This document shows positions 49,395 to 58,113 of a stretch of DNA of 64,000 nucleotides, in pieces. Below the pieces are notes generated by a model that made no database searches, was not told where the DNA came from, and worked only from the letters and a program-made list of their open reading frames with translations. Position numbers and translations under genes: made by a program. The DNA comes from JACCZX01 sp963807155 (GTDB lineage: Bacteria > Pseudomonadota > Gammaproteobacteria > Burkholderiales > Burkholderiaceae_F): positions 62,001 to 126,000 of the forward strand of contig CAWEAZ010000023.1 of NCBI GenBank assembly GCA_963807155.1, given 5' to 3'. Position 1 is the stretch's first letter. Every line of letters starts with the position of its first letter.

Positions 49395-50234
49395 ATGGCC
49401 GCCGCCTCGATAACGTCTACCGCGCCGCCGAGCTATCTCTACTACCGCCATACGCTGCCGGTGCGGATCATGCATTGGACGAATTTCATCGCGCTGACCG
49501 TGCTGTTCATGAGCGGGCTGCACATCTTCAACGCGCACTCGGCACTGTACTGGGGAGATTCTTCTTATTCTGGGCGCCCACCGTTGCTGCAAATCACGAC
49601 GCGCGATGGTGGCACGGGTGAGCGTATCGGCGTCACACGCTTGTTCGGCCGCGAGTTCGAAACCACCGGCGTGCTCGGGCTTTCGAAATATCCGAACGGT
49701 GAACCTAACGCGCACGCGTTTCCTTCGTGGCTCACGATTCCCGGCGGATATTCGCTTGCGATGGCGCGCGACTGGCATTTCTTCTTCGCGTGGATCTTCG
49801 TTCTCAACGGTGTCGCGTACGTGCTGTATTCATTGTTCAGCCGTCACTTGATGCGCGATCTGACACCAACGGGCAGAGAGCTGCGTGGCATCGGCACGTC
49901 AATCGTCGATCACGTGAAGTTCAAGCATCCGAGCGGCGAGGCTGCGAAGCGGTACAACGTGCTGCAAAAGCTCGCGTACCTGAGCGTGATTTTCGTTCTG
50001 CTGCCGCTGGTGATCCTGGCGGGATGGGCGATGTCGCCGTGGCTCAATTCCATCCTGCCGGGCTGGGTCGATCTGCTCGGCGGACGGCAATCGGCGCGCA
50101 CGATTCATTTCATCGTTGCCTGGCTGCTGTTTCTGTTTCTCGCGGTGCACGTGTTCGAAGTCATCATCAGCGGATTCTGGAATCACATCAGGTCGATGAT
50201 TACCGGCCGCTATCGAATCAAGACAGGAGCGTGA
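49395..50234 (+). CDS. Cytochrome b561-type membrane subunit
   Basis: Protein of 279 residues with four main hydrophobic helices and His residues suited to two haems (LPVRIMHWTNFIALTVLF, MARDWHFFFAWIFVLNG, RTIHFIVAWLLFLFLAVHVF). This is the prokaryotic cytochrome b561 / Ni-Fe hydrogenase b-type family. The next gene starts two bases later and encodes a molybdopterin oxidoreductase, so this subunit very likely exchanges electrons between that enzyme and the quinone pool. Confidence 0.85.
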   Translation: MAAASITSTAPPSYLYYRHTLPVRIMHWTNFIALTVLFMSGLHIFNAHSALYWGDSSYSGRPPLLQITTRDGGTGERIGVTRLFGREFETTGVLGLSKYPNGEPNAHAFPSWLTIPGGYSLAMARDWHFFFAWIFVLNGVAYVLYSLFSRHLMRDLTPTGRELRGIGTSIVDHVKFKHPSGEAAKRYNVLQKLAYLSVIFVLLPLVILAGWAMSPWLNSILPGWVDLLGGRQSARTIHFIVAWLLFLFLAVHVFEVIISGFWNHIRSMITGRYRIKTGA

Positions 50235-50235
50235 T

Positions 50236-51009
50236 ATGAGCGCTGACAATCAATCAAAGCGACGTTTCTTATTGACCGCGGGCAGCCTCAGCACGCTTTG
50301 GCTAACCGGCTGCGATCGGTTGTCGGAAACCGAATGGTTTCCGAAAGTGTTACGCACGCATGAAACGCTGAGCCGCGGCGTGCATAAGGTGCTCGGTTCG
50401 CGTCCTTCGATGGCGCAGGAATTTACCGAGGCCGATTTGTCGCCGTTTTTTCGCAGCAACGGCACGTCGATGCCCGAGGGTGACGAGTACCAGGCGCTCG
50501 CCAAGAACGGATTTGCCAACTGGCAGCTCGAAGTCGGCGGGCTGGTCGAGAAACCCGTCAAGCTGTCACTGGCGGAACTGCGCGCAATGCCACGTCGAAC
50601 GCAGATCACGCGTCATGATTGCGTCGAAGGCTGGAGCGCGATCGGAAAATGGACCGGAGTGCCGTTATCAAACGTCTTGGCCCTGGTGAAGCCGCAGGCG
50701 AGCGCGCGCTACGTCGTGTTCCATTGCGCCGATGCAATGGGAGGCAGCCTGACGCCCGAGTACTACTACGAGAGCATCGATATGGACGATGCGCTGCATC
50801 CGCAAACGATGCTCGCGTACGGATTGAACGGGAAGGATCTGCCGATTGCCAACGGTGCGCCGATTCGTTTGCGTGTCGAGCGGCAACTTGGCTACAAGCA
50901 CGCCAAATATTTGATGCGTGTCGAGCTCGTCGAAAGCTTTGCGAATATCGCCGGCGGCAAAGGCGGATATTGGGAAGACAACGGCTACCAGTGGTACGCC
51001 GGCATTTGA
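50236..51009 (+). CDS. Sulfite-oxidase-fold molybdopterin oxidoreductase, Tat-exported lipoprotein
   Basis: Protein of 257 residues. The N-terminus has a twin-arginine motif (SKRRFLLTAGSL) followed by a lipobox (LWLTGC), so the mature protein should be a lipid-anchored periplasmic protein exported folded. The Moco domain shows the ligand cysteine in ITRHDCVEGWSAIGKWTGVP and the downstream DALHPQTMLAYGLNGKDLP and APIRLRVERQLGYKHAKYL. It resembles MsrP/YedY-like enzymes but its partner is a larger cytochrome b than MsrQ. The substrate is unknown; sulfoxide or sulfite chemistry is possible. Confidence 0.87.
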   Translation: MSADNQSKRRFLLTAGSLSTLWLTGCDRLSETEWFPKVLRTHETLSRGVHKVLGSRPSMAQEFTEADLSPFFRSNGTSMPEGDEYQALAKNGFANWQLEVGGLVEKPVKLSLAELRAMPRRTQITRHDCVEGWSAIGKWTGVPLSNVLALVKPQASARYVVFHCADAMGGSLTPEYYYESIDMDDALHPQTMLAYGLNGKDLPIANGAPIRLRVERQLGYKHAKYLMRVELVESFANIAGGKGGYWEDNGYQWYAGI

Positions 51010-51461
51010 AGCGGTGGGTGCCGCTGCTGTGGGTCGCGGTCTCCGCCGCGACAGCCCAGCAAGTTTCGTTGGACGACGGTAAGCGAGTGGAGCGCACCGA
51101 TTGCGCATCGGTCGTCATCGTCAAGTGCGATCGGCCTGCAGCCGAAAATCAGCTGGGCACTTCAGACCAGACCCGACAGCAGTCGCGCCGCACCGAGCCG
51201 CGCCGACAAAGTCCGCTGCTGCAGCAGCTCGACGGCGTGGTTGTCGAGGGAGAAGCGCTTCGGCGACGTAGCATCGAGGAAATGATGAACATGGGACTGC
51301 CGCCCGTACTGCCGCGCGACGGCAACTACACGTTCGACACGGGCGAAGGAACAAAGTGCACGTGCATGAATGTGTGTCCGCCCTGGCCACTCCCGTGTTG
51401 CACATGCTCTGGCCACATGAGTCGTTACCGGTCCATGCCCGGCTCGTCACCGCTGAATTGA
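51006..51461 (+). CDS. Exported cysteine-rich hypothetical protein
   Basis: Protein of 151 residues starting at a TTG (51006) that overlaps the TGA of the oxidoreductase gene. The N-terminus is a short signal peptide (WVPLLWVAVSAATAQQ). The middle is polar and basic, and the C-terminus packs five or more cysteines in KCTCMNVCPPWPLPCCTCSG. I do not recognise the family. The coupled start suggests it works with, or is made with, the Moco enzyme; metal or haem binding by the Cys cluster is only a guess. Confidence 0.55.
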   Translation: MKRWVPLLWVAVSAATAQQVSLDDGKRVERTDCASVVIVKCDRPAAENQLGTSDQTRQQSRRTEPRRQSPLLQQLDGVVVEGEALRRRSIEEMMNMGLPPVLPRDGNYTFDTGEGTKCTCMNVCPPWPLPCCTCSGHMSRYRSMPGSSPLN

Positions 51462-51546
51462 AAGCCGCACTTTCGCTCGCTGAAACTACGCTAAGGCAGT
51501 CTTTCTTGCGAGTTCCAAGACACCAGCGTCGCGCTAGCGTTATCGC

Positions 51547-52296
51547 ATGCACTGGCAAGCGGTAGAAACGATTCCGATCCGAATGGGTGCACGAGTGCCG
51601 TCCGCGCGTGCCGATGCGATCTGCGATGCGTTACTGAAGCGTGCGGTGCCGTTGTCGCGAATGGACCAGGGCCGGCTCCAGCCGCTGGCTACCGCAGCGC
51701 TGGTGCGTGATGGAGATCGCGTCGGGCTAGTGACTGCCGCGCACATATTCGAGCGCGCGCATTGGGGAGATCTTGCCGTGCCATTGCCGCGCGACGGACG
51801 CGTTGCACGCCTGCATTCAGCACGCGTTCGCCTTGTGATGCATCCCGATAACGACGTCGCGATTCTATGGATCGGTGATCGATCGCTGGCGCAGCGACTA
51901 TGCGCAAATTGGGAAGCCAGCTCGACGGCGGGCTCGACGGTGATCGGCTCGGCTGCCTCGACGTTTGTGCTCGCCGGCTATCCAGCGTGCAATGCACGTC
52001 GAATCGACGGCTGCGTCTATACCAAGCCGCTGGTTTTGTTTACAGAATCGGTTGACGCGGAGCGCTATCTCTACGCGCGCACCGCTGAGCGCACCGATGA
52101 CGTGACCGTCTGGACGCCGGAGCTGGACGGAGTATCGGGTGCGATGCTGTGGAGAATCAGCGACGAAGAAGACGACGATGTCGCGTGCGTGCTGCAGCCG
52201 GCTGCTATTCAGGTGGCATTCACGCACAACGCGCATTTGCGCGCGGAATCGATAGCGTGTGTGCTTGAATTGTTGAAGACCTCGCGACCGCAATAG
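51547..52296 (+). CDS. Trypsin-like peptidase domain protein (S1-like)
   Basis: Protein of 249 residues with no signal peptide. A chymotrypsin-like triad can be placed: His in GLVTAAHIFERAH, Asp in MHPDNDVAILWIG, Ser in LDGVSGAMLWRI (GVSG instead of the usual GDSGG). The size suits a single S1 domain without PDZ. Whether it is an active protease is uncertain. It is flanked by unrelated genes on the same strand. Confidence 0.6.
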   Translation: MHWQAVETIPIRMGARVPSARADAICDALLKRAVPLSRMDQGRLQPLATAALVRDGDRVGLVTAAHIFERAHWGDLAVPLPRDGRVARLHSARVRLVMHPDNDVAILWIGDRSLAQRLCANWEASSTAGSTVIGSAASTFVLAGYPACNARRIDGCVYTKPLVLFTESVDAERYLYARTAERTDDVTVWTPELDGVSGAMLWRISDEEDDDVACVLQPAAIQVAFTHNAHLRAESIACVLELLKTSRPQ

Positions 52297-52344
52297 CTGC
52301 GGGTATCCTGCCGGGTGTCGGCTTGACCATAGCGGGGCTTGAAC

Positions 52345-52725
52345 ATGCGACTGCTTCACACGATGCTGCGCGTCGGCGACATGCAGCGCTCGATCGATTT
52401 CTATACGAAGTCGATGGGGATGCAATTGCTGCGAACAACCGACCGTCCGGATCAAAAGTATTCACTTGCATTCGTGGGCTATGCCGATGAGTCGCAGCAG
52501 GCGGTGATCGAGCTGACCTACAACTACGGTGTGACGAGTTACGACCTCGGCAGCGGCTTCGGACATATCGCTGTCGGCGTTGACGATATCCATGGCACCT
52601 GCGAACGCGTCAAGGCGGCCGGCGCCCTGGTGACACGCGAGCCGGGCCCAGTCAAAGGCGGCACGACGGTCATTGCGTTCGTTCAGGATCCCGACGGATA
52701 CAAGATCGAGCTGATCCAGCGCTAG
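52345..52725 (+). CDS. gloA: Lactoylglutathione lyase (glyoxalase I)
   Basis: Protein of 126 residues with the classic order: HTMLRVGDMQRSIDFYTKSMGM with the metal His near the start, VIELTYNYGV with a Glu ligand, GFGHIAVGVDDI with the second His, and DPDGYKIELIQR with the final Glu. It converts the methylglyoxal-glutathione hemithioacetal to lactoylglutathione, in the Ni-dependent bacterial form. The ATG at 52345 is preferred to a TTG six bases upstream. Confidence 0.95.
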   Translation: MRLLHTMLRVGDMQRSIDFYTKSMGMQLLRTTDRPDQKYSLAFVGYADESQQAVIELTYNYGVTSYDLGSGFGHIAVGVDDIHGTCERVKAAGALVTREPGPVKGGTTVIAFVQDPDGYKIELIQR

Positions 52726-52747
52726 TAGCGAAGCTCGACTAAGCCGG

Positions 52748-53203
52748 CTAGGAACCGCCTTTCGTGGCTGGTTGGTTGTCCCTCGGAATAGGGTCGAGGT
52801 CAGGCTCAACAAAAGACGCGCGCGCATCCGGGGAGAACAGAACACTTGCCGAGTAATGCGTGAGCATGATCTTGCTATCGAGCAACTCCGGGTTCTTTGC
52901 GATGAACTCGGCGGCCGACGTGCTGGTGGATCGGTTCATGAAATGTCGAACCGCAAGCACCCACGCCCGGGTAAGTGTTTCGTGAAACTTCGAGCGTGGA
53001 ATGCTGTTGTGCTCGAGGAATTTCAGGAGCGCATCACGCATCTTCTGAACAGCTGCGTCAGTGTCGTACTCAGTGAGATAGACGTACGCCAGCCGTACAT
53101 GAGCTTCATGATTGAACTGCGCAGGCGCGACAGCGCAGGTCTCGAAGGCCGACCGAAAGTTGCGATCGTCTTCGGAGGGTTCGTGCGATAGCGGGCGATT
53201 CAA
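52748..53203 (-). CDS. Conserved hypothetical protein
   Basis: About 151 residues, soluble, largely helical. Distinctive segments are FNHEAHVRLAYVYLTEYD, KFHETLTRAWVLAVRHFM and TSAAEFIAKNPELLDSKIML. The His-rich helices (FNHEAH, KFHET, VRHFM) recall small helical-bundle proteins of unknown function. No family can be named. The start at a TTG (53203) is weakly supported; an upstream start is possible. The next gene on this strand lies 22 bases upstream and may be cotranscribed. Confidence 0.6.
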   Translation of the reverse strand: MNRPLSHEPSEDDRNFRSAFETCAVAPAQFNHEAHVRLAYVYLTEYDTDAAVQKMRDALLKFLEHNSIPRSKFHETLTRAWVLAVRHFMNRSTSTSAAEFIAKNPELLDSKIMLTHYSASVLFSPDARASFVEPDLDPIPRDNQPATKGGS

Positions 53204-53224
53204 TTGCTGAGCTCAATGAAGGCG

Positions 53225-53617
53225 CTAGGGCTCTGGATCAACGGAGATTGCATTGAAGCTTGCCTCGCCTTCCAAGAGGCGCTGGAAGTACAGCGCGCAC
53301 TCATCGTCCTGGGTCATTTTCTCGCTTCCGAGGAGCTTCTCTTTGACAGAGCGGTGCTTGTCGATCTGAAGTATCCACTCGCGTTCACCGCCTTCTTCCT
53401 CCGAGGCGCTTGAGCCGAGCAAGTAGGGGCGGCCCTTCCATTCGACCGACGAGTACCAGCCCCAATCTTCGGCATCCGGCTCGGACATATCAATCTCTGG
53501 CAGCACCTGACTTCGGAGCCACAGAAGCAGGGACTCGCCCGGGATGGGGTTTATCGGGTTAGGACGCTCCTTTGAGACGTCGAACTTACTCGTGGTGAAG
53601 CGAATAACGCGCGCCAT
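53225..53617 (-). CDS. Hypothetical acidic protein
   Basis: About 130 residues starting at an ATG (53617) with AGGAA upstream. The protein is acidic and Trp-rich (EPDAEDWGWYSSVEWKG), with a short basic N-terminus and no membrane segment. I do not recognise it. Codon use and GC are like the neighbours, and no conserved domain is visible. It lies upstream of the other hypothetical gene on this strand. Confidence 0.6.
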   Translation of the reverse strand: MARVIRFTTSKFDVSKERPNPINPIPGESLLLWLRSQVLPEIDMSEPDAEDWGWYSSVEWKGRPYLLGSSASEEEGGEREWILQIDKHRSVKEKLLGSEKMTQDDECALYFQRLLEGEASFNAISVDPEP

Positions 53618-53683
53618 CGTGTGTGCAAGGTTCCTATCAGTTGGGTCGACCGCGAGTCCACGCGGGGGCGCAGTAAGAGAGCC

Positions 53684-54760
53684 TCACGCCCGTCCCGCCG
53701 CAGCGTTCACGGCAACTGGATCCACGCCAAGCTTGTTGGCGGCATCGAGAATCTCATTCCAAGTCGTCGCATCGACCGGAACTCCGTGCGCGGTGCGCTG
53801 TGCAACCTTCTCGCGCTCGGGTTCGCCCGCGATGCGCACCGAGTCGAAGCCTTCACGCGGCGGCGATGCCTTGACCCAGTCGATGAAGGTAAGCGTTTCG
53901 CGCTCGAAGGCTGAGCGGTCCGCGAGCGCGGCGGGGTCGATCAGCACGGTCAGCATGCCGTTCAGAATGCGTTTCTGAGTGACATCTTCGGAGTGGTGCG
54001 TCATGCCGGCGGCAAGTGCGCCGCCGAGCAGCTCGCACAGCAGCGCCAGTCCGTAGCCCTTGTGCTCGCCGAAGGCGAGCAGTGCACCGAAGGGCGGGTT
54101 AACGCCAAAGCGCGGCTCGCGTGTAGGGCGTCCTCGATCGTCAAGCAGGGAGTCGGGCGGCACGAGCTCGCCCTTGTTAAACGCGACACGCGTTTTGCCC
54201 TGCGCCAGCACGCTCGTTGCAAAGTCAAGAATCACAGGCTCGCTACCCGTGAGCGGAATGCCGGCGGCGAACGGGTTGGTGCCGAAGCGTGCATCGGCGC
54301 CGCCGTACGGCGCGACGATGCTGCGTGCGATCACGTTGACGAAGTGAAGCGAAACGAGACCGGCCCGTGTCGCTTGTTCAGCCCATGCGCCGATGCGGCC
54401 CAGATGATGCGAATTGCCGAGCGCGACGATGCAACTGCCGTTCTGCAGCGCGCGCGCGATTCCAAGCTCCATCGCTTCCCGGCCGATGACCTGGCCAAAG
54501 CCCGCACCGCCGTCGAGTCGCAGCAACGTACCCGCATCGAGGACGGTCCTCACGTGCTGGTTTGGCACCAGGCCGCGTTGTTGATACGCGTCGACGTAGC
54601 GCGGCAGCATGCCGATACCATGCGAGTCGTGACCGGTCAGGTTGGCCTCGATCAGATTGCCGGCAACCGCCTCGACTTCAGCGTCGTTGCTGCCGAACCC
54701 TCGCATCACAAGGCGAATCGCAGCGCTTAGGCGCGTAACGTCGATCGTGTAAGAGTCCAT
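53684..54760 (-). CDS. Ldh-family (malate/lactate/ureidoglycolate) dehydrogenase
   Basis: Protein of 358 residues, a second member of the type-2 dehydrogenase family in this window. Motifs: EANLTGHDSHGIGMLPRYV, GNSHHLGRIGAWAEQA with the catalytic His, RFGTNPFAAGIPL, and GEHKGYGLALLCELLGGAL. It is distinct from the gene at 23.7 kb (longer, with the ISP-like C-terminus). It is divergent from a Bug receptor gene with 81 bases between them, so both may respond to the same hydroxy acid. Confidence 0.88.
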   Translation of the reverse strand: MDSYTIDVTRLSAAIRLVMRGFGSNDAEVEAVAGNLIEANLTGHDSHGIGMLPRYVDAYQQRGLVPNQHVRTVLDAGTLLRLDGGAGFGQVIGREAMELGIARALQNGSCIVALGNSHHLGRIGAWAEQATRAGLVSLHFVNVIARSIVAPYGGADARFGTNPFAAGIPLTGSEPVILDFATSVLAQGKTRVAFNKGELVPPDSLLDDRGRPTREPRFGVNPPFGALLAFGEHKGYGLALLCELLGGALAAGMTHHSEDVTQKRILNGMLTVLIDPAALADRSAFERETLTFIDWVKASPPREGFDSVRIAGEPEREKVAQRTAHGVPVDATTWNEILDAANKLGVDPVAVNAAAGRA

Positions 54761-54782
54761 CAGTGTGCGTTCACAATTTTGG

Positions 54783-54811
54783 TTGAGCCCAGCGTGGCGC
54801 GATCGTAGACT
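54783..54811 (+). promoter_or_regulatory. Candidate sigma70 promoter of the Bug gene
   Basis: TTGAGC (54783-54788), 17-base spacer and TAGACT (54806-54811), 30 bases before the Bug start codon at 54842. The match is moderate. Confidence 0.4.
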
Positions 54812-54841
54812 GAGATGAGATCAGCACATAACGGAGGAGAC

Positions 54842-55978
54842 ATGATTGACCATCGACGCGCCCTGATCCATGCCATCGGCGCCGCGCTGGCGCTGGCCGC
54901 TGCGCCCGCCATTGCGCAGACACCGCCATCGAATTGGCCTAACAAGCCGATCCGCTACATCGTTAACTTCGCTCCGGGCGGTACGACCGACATTCTGGCG
55001 CGCACGATCGGCGAAAGACTCGGCGCAGCGCTCGGTCAGCCGATCGTGGTCGAGAACAAGCCCGGGCAAGGGGGTTCGATCGGAGCGGCCGAGCTGGCGC
55101 GCGCCGCTCCCGACGGCTACACGATCGGCGGCGGCACGATCAGCTCGCACGCCATTAACGCCACGCTGTACGACAAGCTTTCTTACGACCCGGTGACGAG
55201 CTTTGCGCCGATCACGATGTATGCGACGCAGCCCAACGTGCTGCTGGTTCATCCGAGCGTGCCGGCCAAGAACCTGACCGAGTTCATCGCGCTGCTGAAG
55301 GCCAACCCCAACAAGTACGCGTTTGGCTCAGCCGGTAACGGCACCTCGCAGCACATCTCGGGCGAGCTGTTCAAGGTGATGGCTGGTGTGAGCATGCAGC
55401 ACATACCCTATCGCGGCAGCGGTCAGATGATGCCGGAGCTACTGGGAGGCACTCTGCCGGTGGCATTCGACAATATCGCGACTGCAGTCCAGCACGTGAA
55501 TGCAGGAAAGCTGCGCGCGCTTGCGGTGACAAGCGCCACACGCTCCATCGTGTCGCCCGACGTGCCGACGATGGCGGAGGCCGGGCTCGCAGGCTATGAC
55601 ATCAGCTCGTGGCAGGCGGTGTTTGCCCCTGCGGGCACACCGGCGCCGATCATCGAGCGTCTGTACACCGAAATCTCGCGCATTCTGAAGACGCCGGATA
55701 TCCAGAAGCGGCTCAGCGATCTGGGTCTCAACGTCAGCGAGATGACACCGAGTCAGTTGACGGCGGTGATCAAGAGCGACGTGCCGCGGCTTGGCAAGAT
55801 CGTAAGAGACGGCGCGAGCAAGACCGGCGTCTCAGAGCGGATTGATTCTCGGTATGTCTCTGGCGATAGCGTTGCGGCTAGTCGCGATGCAGATCGATAC
55901 TTATTTCGGTTGGATTCTGCGCCCACGTACGCAATGCGCCGAGTGCACGCTCGACATGGCGGCTGGGGTTCAAGTTGA
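54842..55978 (+). CDS. Bug-type tripartite tricarboxylate solute receptor, aberrant C-terminus
   Basis: Periplasmic receptor. CGGAGGAGAC precedes the ATG at 54842, and the signal peptide (AIGAALALAAAPAIAQ) is followed by WPNKPIRYIVNFAPGGTTDI, PIVVENKPGQGGSIGAAEL and SMQHIPYRGSGQMMPELLGG. Normal family similarity ends near KIVRDGASKTG (55820). The last 50 residues read through into the convergent peroxiredoxin gene. A stop at 55845 is reached in another frame, so a single indel close to 55815 probably hides the real end. Confidence 0.9.
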   Translation: MIDHRRALIHAIGAALALAAAPAIAQTPPSNWPNKPIRYIVNFAPGGTTDILARTIGERLGAALGQPIVVENKPGQGGSIGAAELARAAPDGYTIGGGTISSHAINATLYDKLSYDPVTSFAPITMYATQPNVLLVHPSVPAKNLTEFIALLKANPNKYAFGSAGNGTSQHISGELFKVMAGVSMQHIPYRGSGQMMPELLGGTLPVAFDNIATAVQHVNAGKLRALAVTSATRSIVSPDVPTMAEAGLAGYDISSWQAVFAPAGTPAPIIERLYTEISRILKTPDIQKRLSDLGLNVSEMTPSQLTAVIKSDVPRLGKIVRDGASKTGVSERIDSRYVSGDSVAASRDADRYLFRLDSAPTYAMRRVHARHGGWGSS

Positions 55979-56444
55979 TGTAGTGATAGACGACTTTGCC
56001 GCTCGGTGCGATGACGTACGTGATGCGGTTTGCATATTCGGGGCGCGTTTTTAGCACGGCGTCGTAGGACTTGATCACGTTCATTGTCGGATCGGCTGCG
56101 ACCGAGAATCGGTTTTGACATGCCTGTGTCGAAAATTTAGCCAGCACTTCGATGTCGTCGGCCGACACACCGATGACCGATGCACCCAGCGCGTTGAAGC
56201 GCGGGATCGCTTCAGCAAATTCGTGCGCCTCGGCCGAGCAGCCATCGGAAAAGGCCGCAGGAAAGAAATATAGAACCACCGGGCCTTTCTTCAGTGATTC
56301 CGCCAGCGAAAACTTGTAAATTGCGCCGCCGAGTGCGGCAGACGCGGTGAAATCAGGAGCATCCTCGCCGATGTCGAGCGCAGCGTGCGGCAGGGGCACA
56401 CAAGGTAAAAGCGAAAATGGCGCAAGCCAGAAAGCGATGCATGT
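55878..56444 (-). CDS. Exported peroxiredoxin (AhpC/TSA, BCP-like), one frameshift
   Basis: About 188 residues. The ATG at 56444 gives a signal peptide (MHRFLACAIFAFTLCAP) that joins, after a shift near 56385, to HAALDIGEDAPDFTASAALG. The peroxidatic cysteine is in FFPAAFSDGCSAEAHEFAEA, and a second Cys lies in FSTQACQNRFSVAADP. It should reduce peroxides in the periplasm. The family position is close to BCP/PrxQ. It converges with the Bug gene and is divergent from the phospholipase D gene. Confidence 0.85.
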   Translation of the reverse strand, partial: TCIAFWLAPFSLLPCVPLPHAALDIGEDAPDFTASAALGGAIYKFSLAESLKKGPVVLYFFPAAFSDGCSAEAHEFAEAIPRFNALGASVIGVSADDIEVLAKFSTQACQNRFSVAADPTMNVIKSYDAVLKTRPEYANRITYVIAPSGKVVYHYINLNPSRHVERALGALRTWAQNPTEISIDLHRD

Positions 56445-56502
56445 GAAATTCCGTGTCGAAGCCGTGCAGAAGGCCTCGCAGATTCTCGCGGGAGTCTTCA
56501 GC

Positions 56503-58072
56503 GTGCGCAAGGCATTTGCGTCGATCGTCTACCCGGTGGTTTTGCTGATACTCGCCGGCTGCGGCACGCTGCCGCTCGTCCCGAGGCTCCGCATTCAGCG
56601 GCGCGCCCGCCCTCGTCCGACAGTCCGCTGGCGCGAATCGCGGCCGCGTCGAGTCCCTCACCGGAATTGTCGGGCTTTCGGCTGATGCCACTCGGCGTGT
56701 TCTCGCTCGACGCGCGGATCGAGCTTGCGGACCGCGCGCGTCACACGCTCGACGTTCAGTACTACCACATCCATAACGACGCGACCGGGCGCCTGTTGCT
56801 GCGCCACCTGCGCGACGCGGCGTTGCGCGGCGTGCGGGTGCGCTTGCTGGTAGACGATCTGTACACGGTCGGTGGCGACGCGCTGTTTTCAGGCCTCGCG
56901 GCGTTCGACAACGTCGAGGTCCGGCTTTTCAATCCGTTCTGTTGCGGGCGCGACCAGCATCCTCAACAAGTACACCGCTTCGTTGTTCGACTTCGGCCGG
57001 CTGAATCACCGGATGCACAACAAGCTATTCATCGCCGACGGTGCAATCGTCGTCGCCGGCGGACGCAACGTCGCCGACGAATACTTCCAGCGCAGCATGG
57101 GGGCGAACTTCGTCGACATGGATGCGTTCATCGTCGGCGCGGTCGTGCCGCAGTTCGCAGTCGATTTTTGACACGTACTGGAACAGCCCGTACGTCTATC
57201 CGGTGCAGACGATCATCGACGTCGGTGTTGAGCGTACGCAGCTGCGCGAGCGCTTCAATCAGCTGGTCGATGACGGTGAACAGATGATGTCGCTGGTGCT
57301 ACCGCCGATCGACGTGCTGGGTTACGGTGCGATCAGCGAGGATCTCGACGCCGGACGTTTGGGCCTGATCTGGGCACCGGCCGTCGCGTTCGCGGATCCG
57401 CCCGCCAAGGTAACCGCGAGGACCGATGAGGCGGCGCGCGACATGAGCGTTGCGATGAATGTGATGGATCGTGTGATCGCGGCCAGCCAGGAAGTCGTGA
57501 TCTCGTCGCCGTACCTGATTCCCGGCTCGACGGGCGTTGCAGCGTTCAGTGATCTTGGCAAGCGCAACGTCAAGGTCACGATCCTGACCAACTCGCTGGC
57601 GGCTACCGACGAGCCGCTGGTGCACACCGGCTATTCGCGCTATCGCGTGGCGATGCTGAATCAGGCGTCGATCTGTACGAGTTGAGCCCACTACGCATTC
57701 AGCGCAACTGGCGCCTCGGGTTTCTCGGATCATCCACGGGCCGGCTGCACGCGAAGACCGCGGTGATTGATCGCTCGTTGGTGTTCATCGGCTCGATGAA
57801 TCTAGATCCGCGCTCGGCGACCAAGAATACGGAGCTCGGCATGATCGTCGAAAGCCCGGAGCTCGCAAAGGAAGTGCTGCGCGTGATCCATATCAGCAAG
57901 CTGCAGAGCGCCTATCGGGTGCGTTTGGCGCTCCGATCAGCGCAGCCTCGAATGGCTGACGATGGACGACGAGAAAGAAGATCGATACTGACCACCGAAC
58001 CCGATTCCACCTTCTTTCTGCGTCTGCAGAATTTTCTGTTCGTCCCCGTTTATTCCGGAAGATCAGCTGTAA
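56503..58072 (+). CDS. Phospholipase D family lipoprotein (cardiolipin-synthase-like), at least five frameshifts
   Basis: About 520 residues after repair. The start is a GTG at 56503 with GGGAG upstream and a lipobox (LLILAGC). The two HKD motifs are RMHNKLFIADGAIVVAGGRN near 57010 and GRLHAKTAVIDRSLVFIGSM near 57750. Between them is TLDVQYYHIHNDATGR, the first part of the fold. The frame changes near 56580, 56950, 57170, 57665, 57940 and 58045; the final repair (one C too many in CCCC) yields the PFIPEDQL ending and a stop at 58072. It resembles ClsC/YmdC-type enzymes that make or exchange phosphatidyl groups. Confidence 0.85.
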
Positions 58073-58113
58073 GGTAGATCCGCACGCGTTGCAGCCGAAA
58101 ATCACATGTCGCA

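Noticed and set aside
49395..51009. MsrPQ methionine sulfoxide reductase system
   Set aside because: The cytochrome subunit is a larger b561-type protein, not the six-helix MsrQ fold, and the molybdoenzyme is a predicted lipoprotein.
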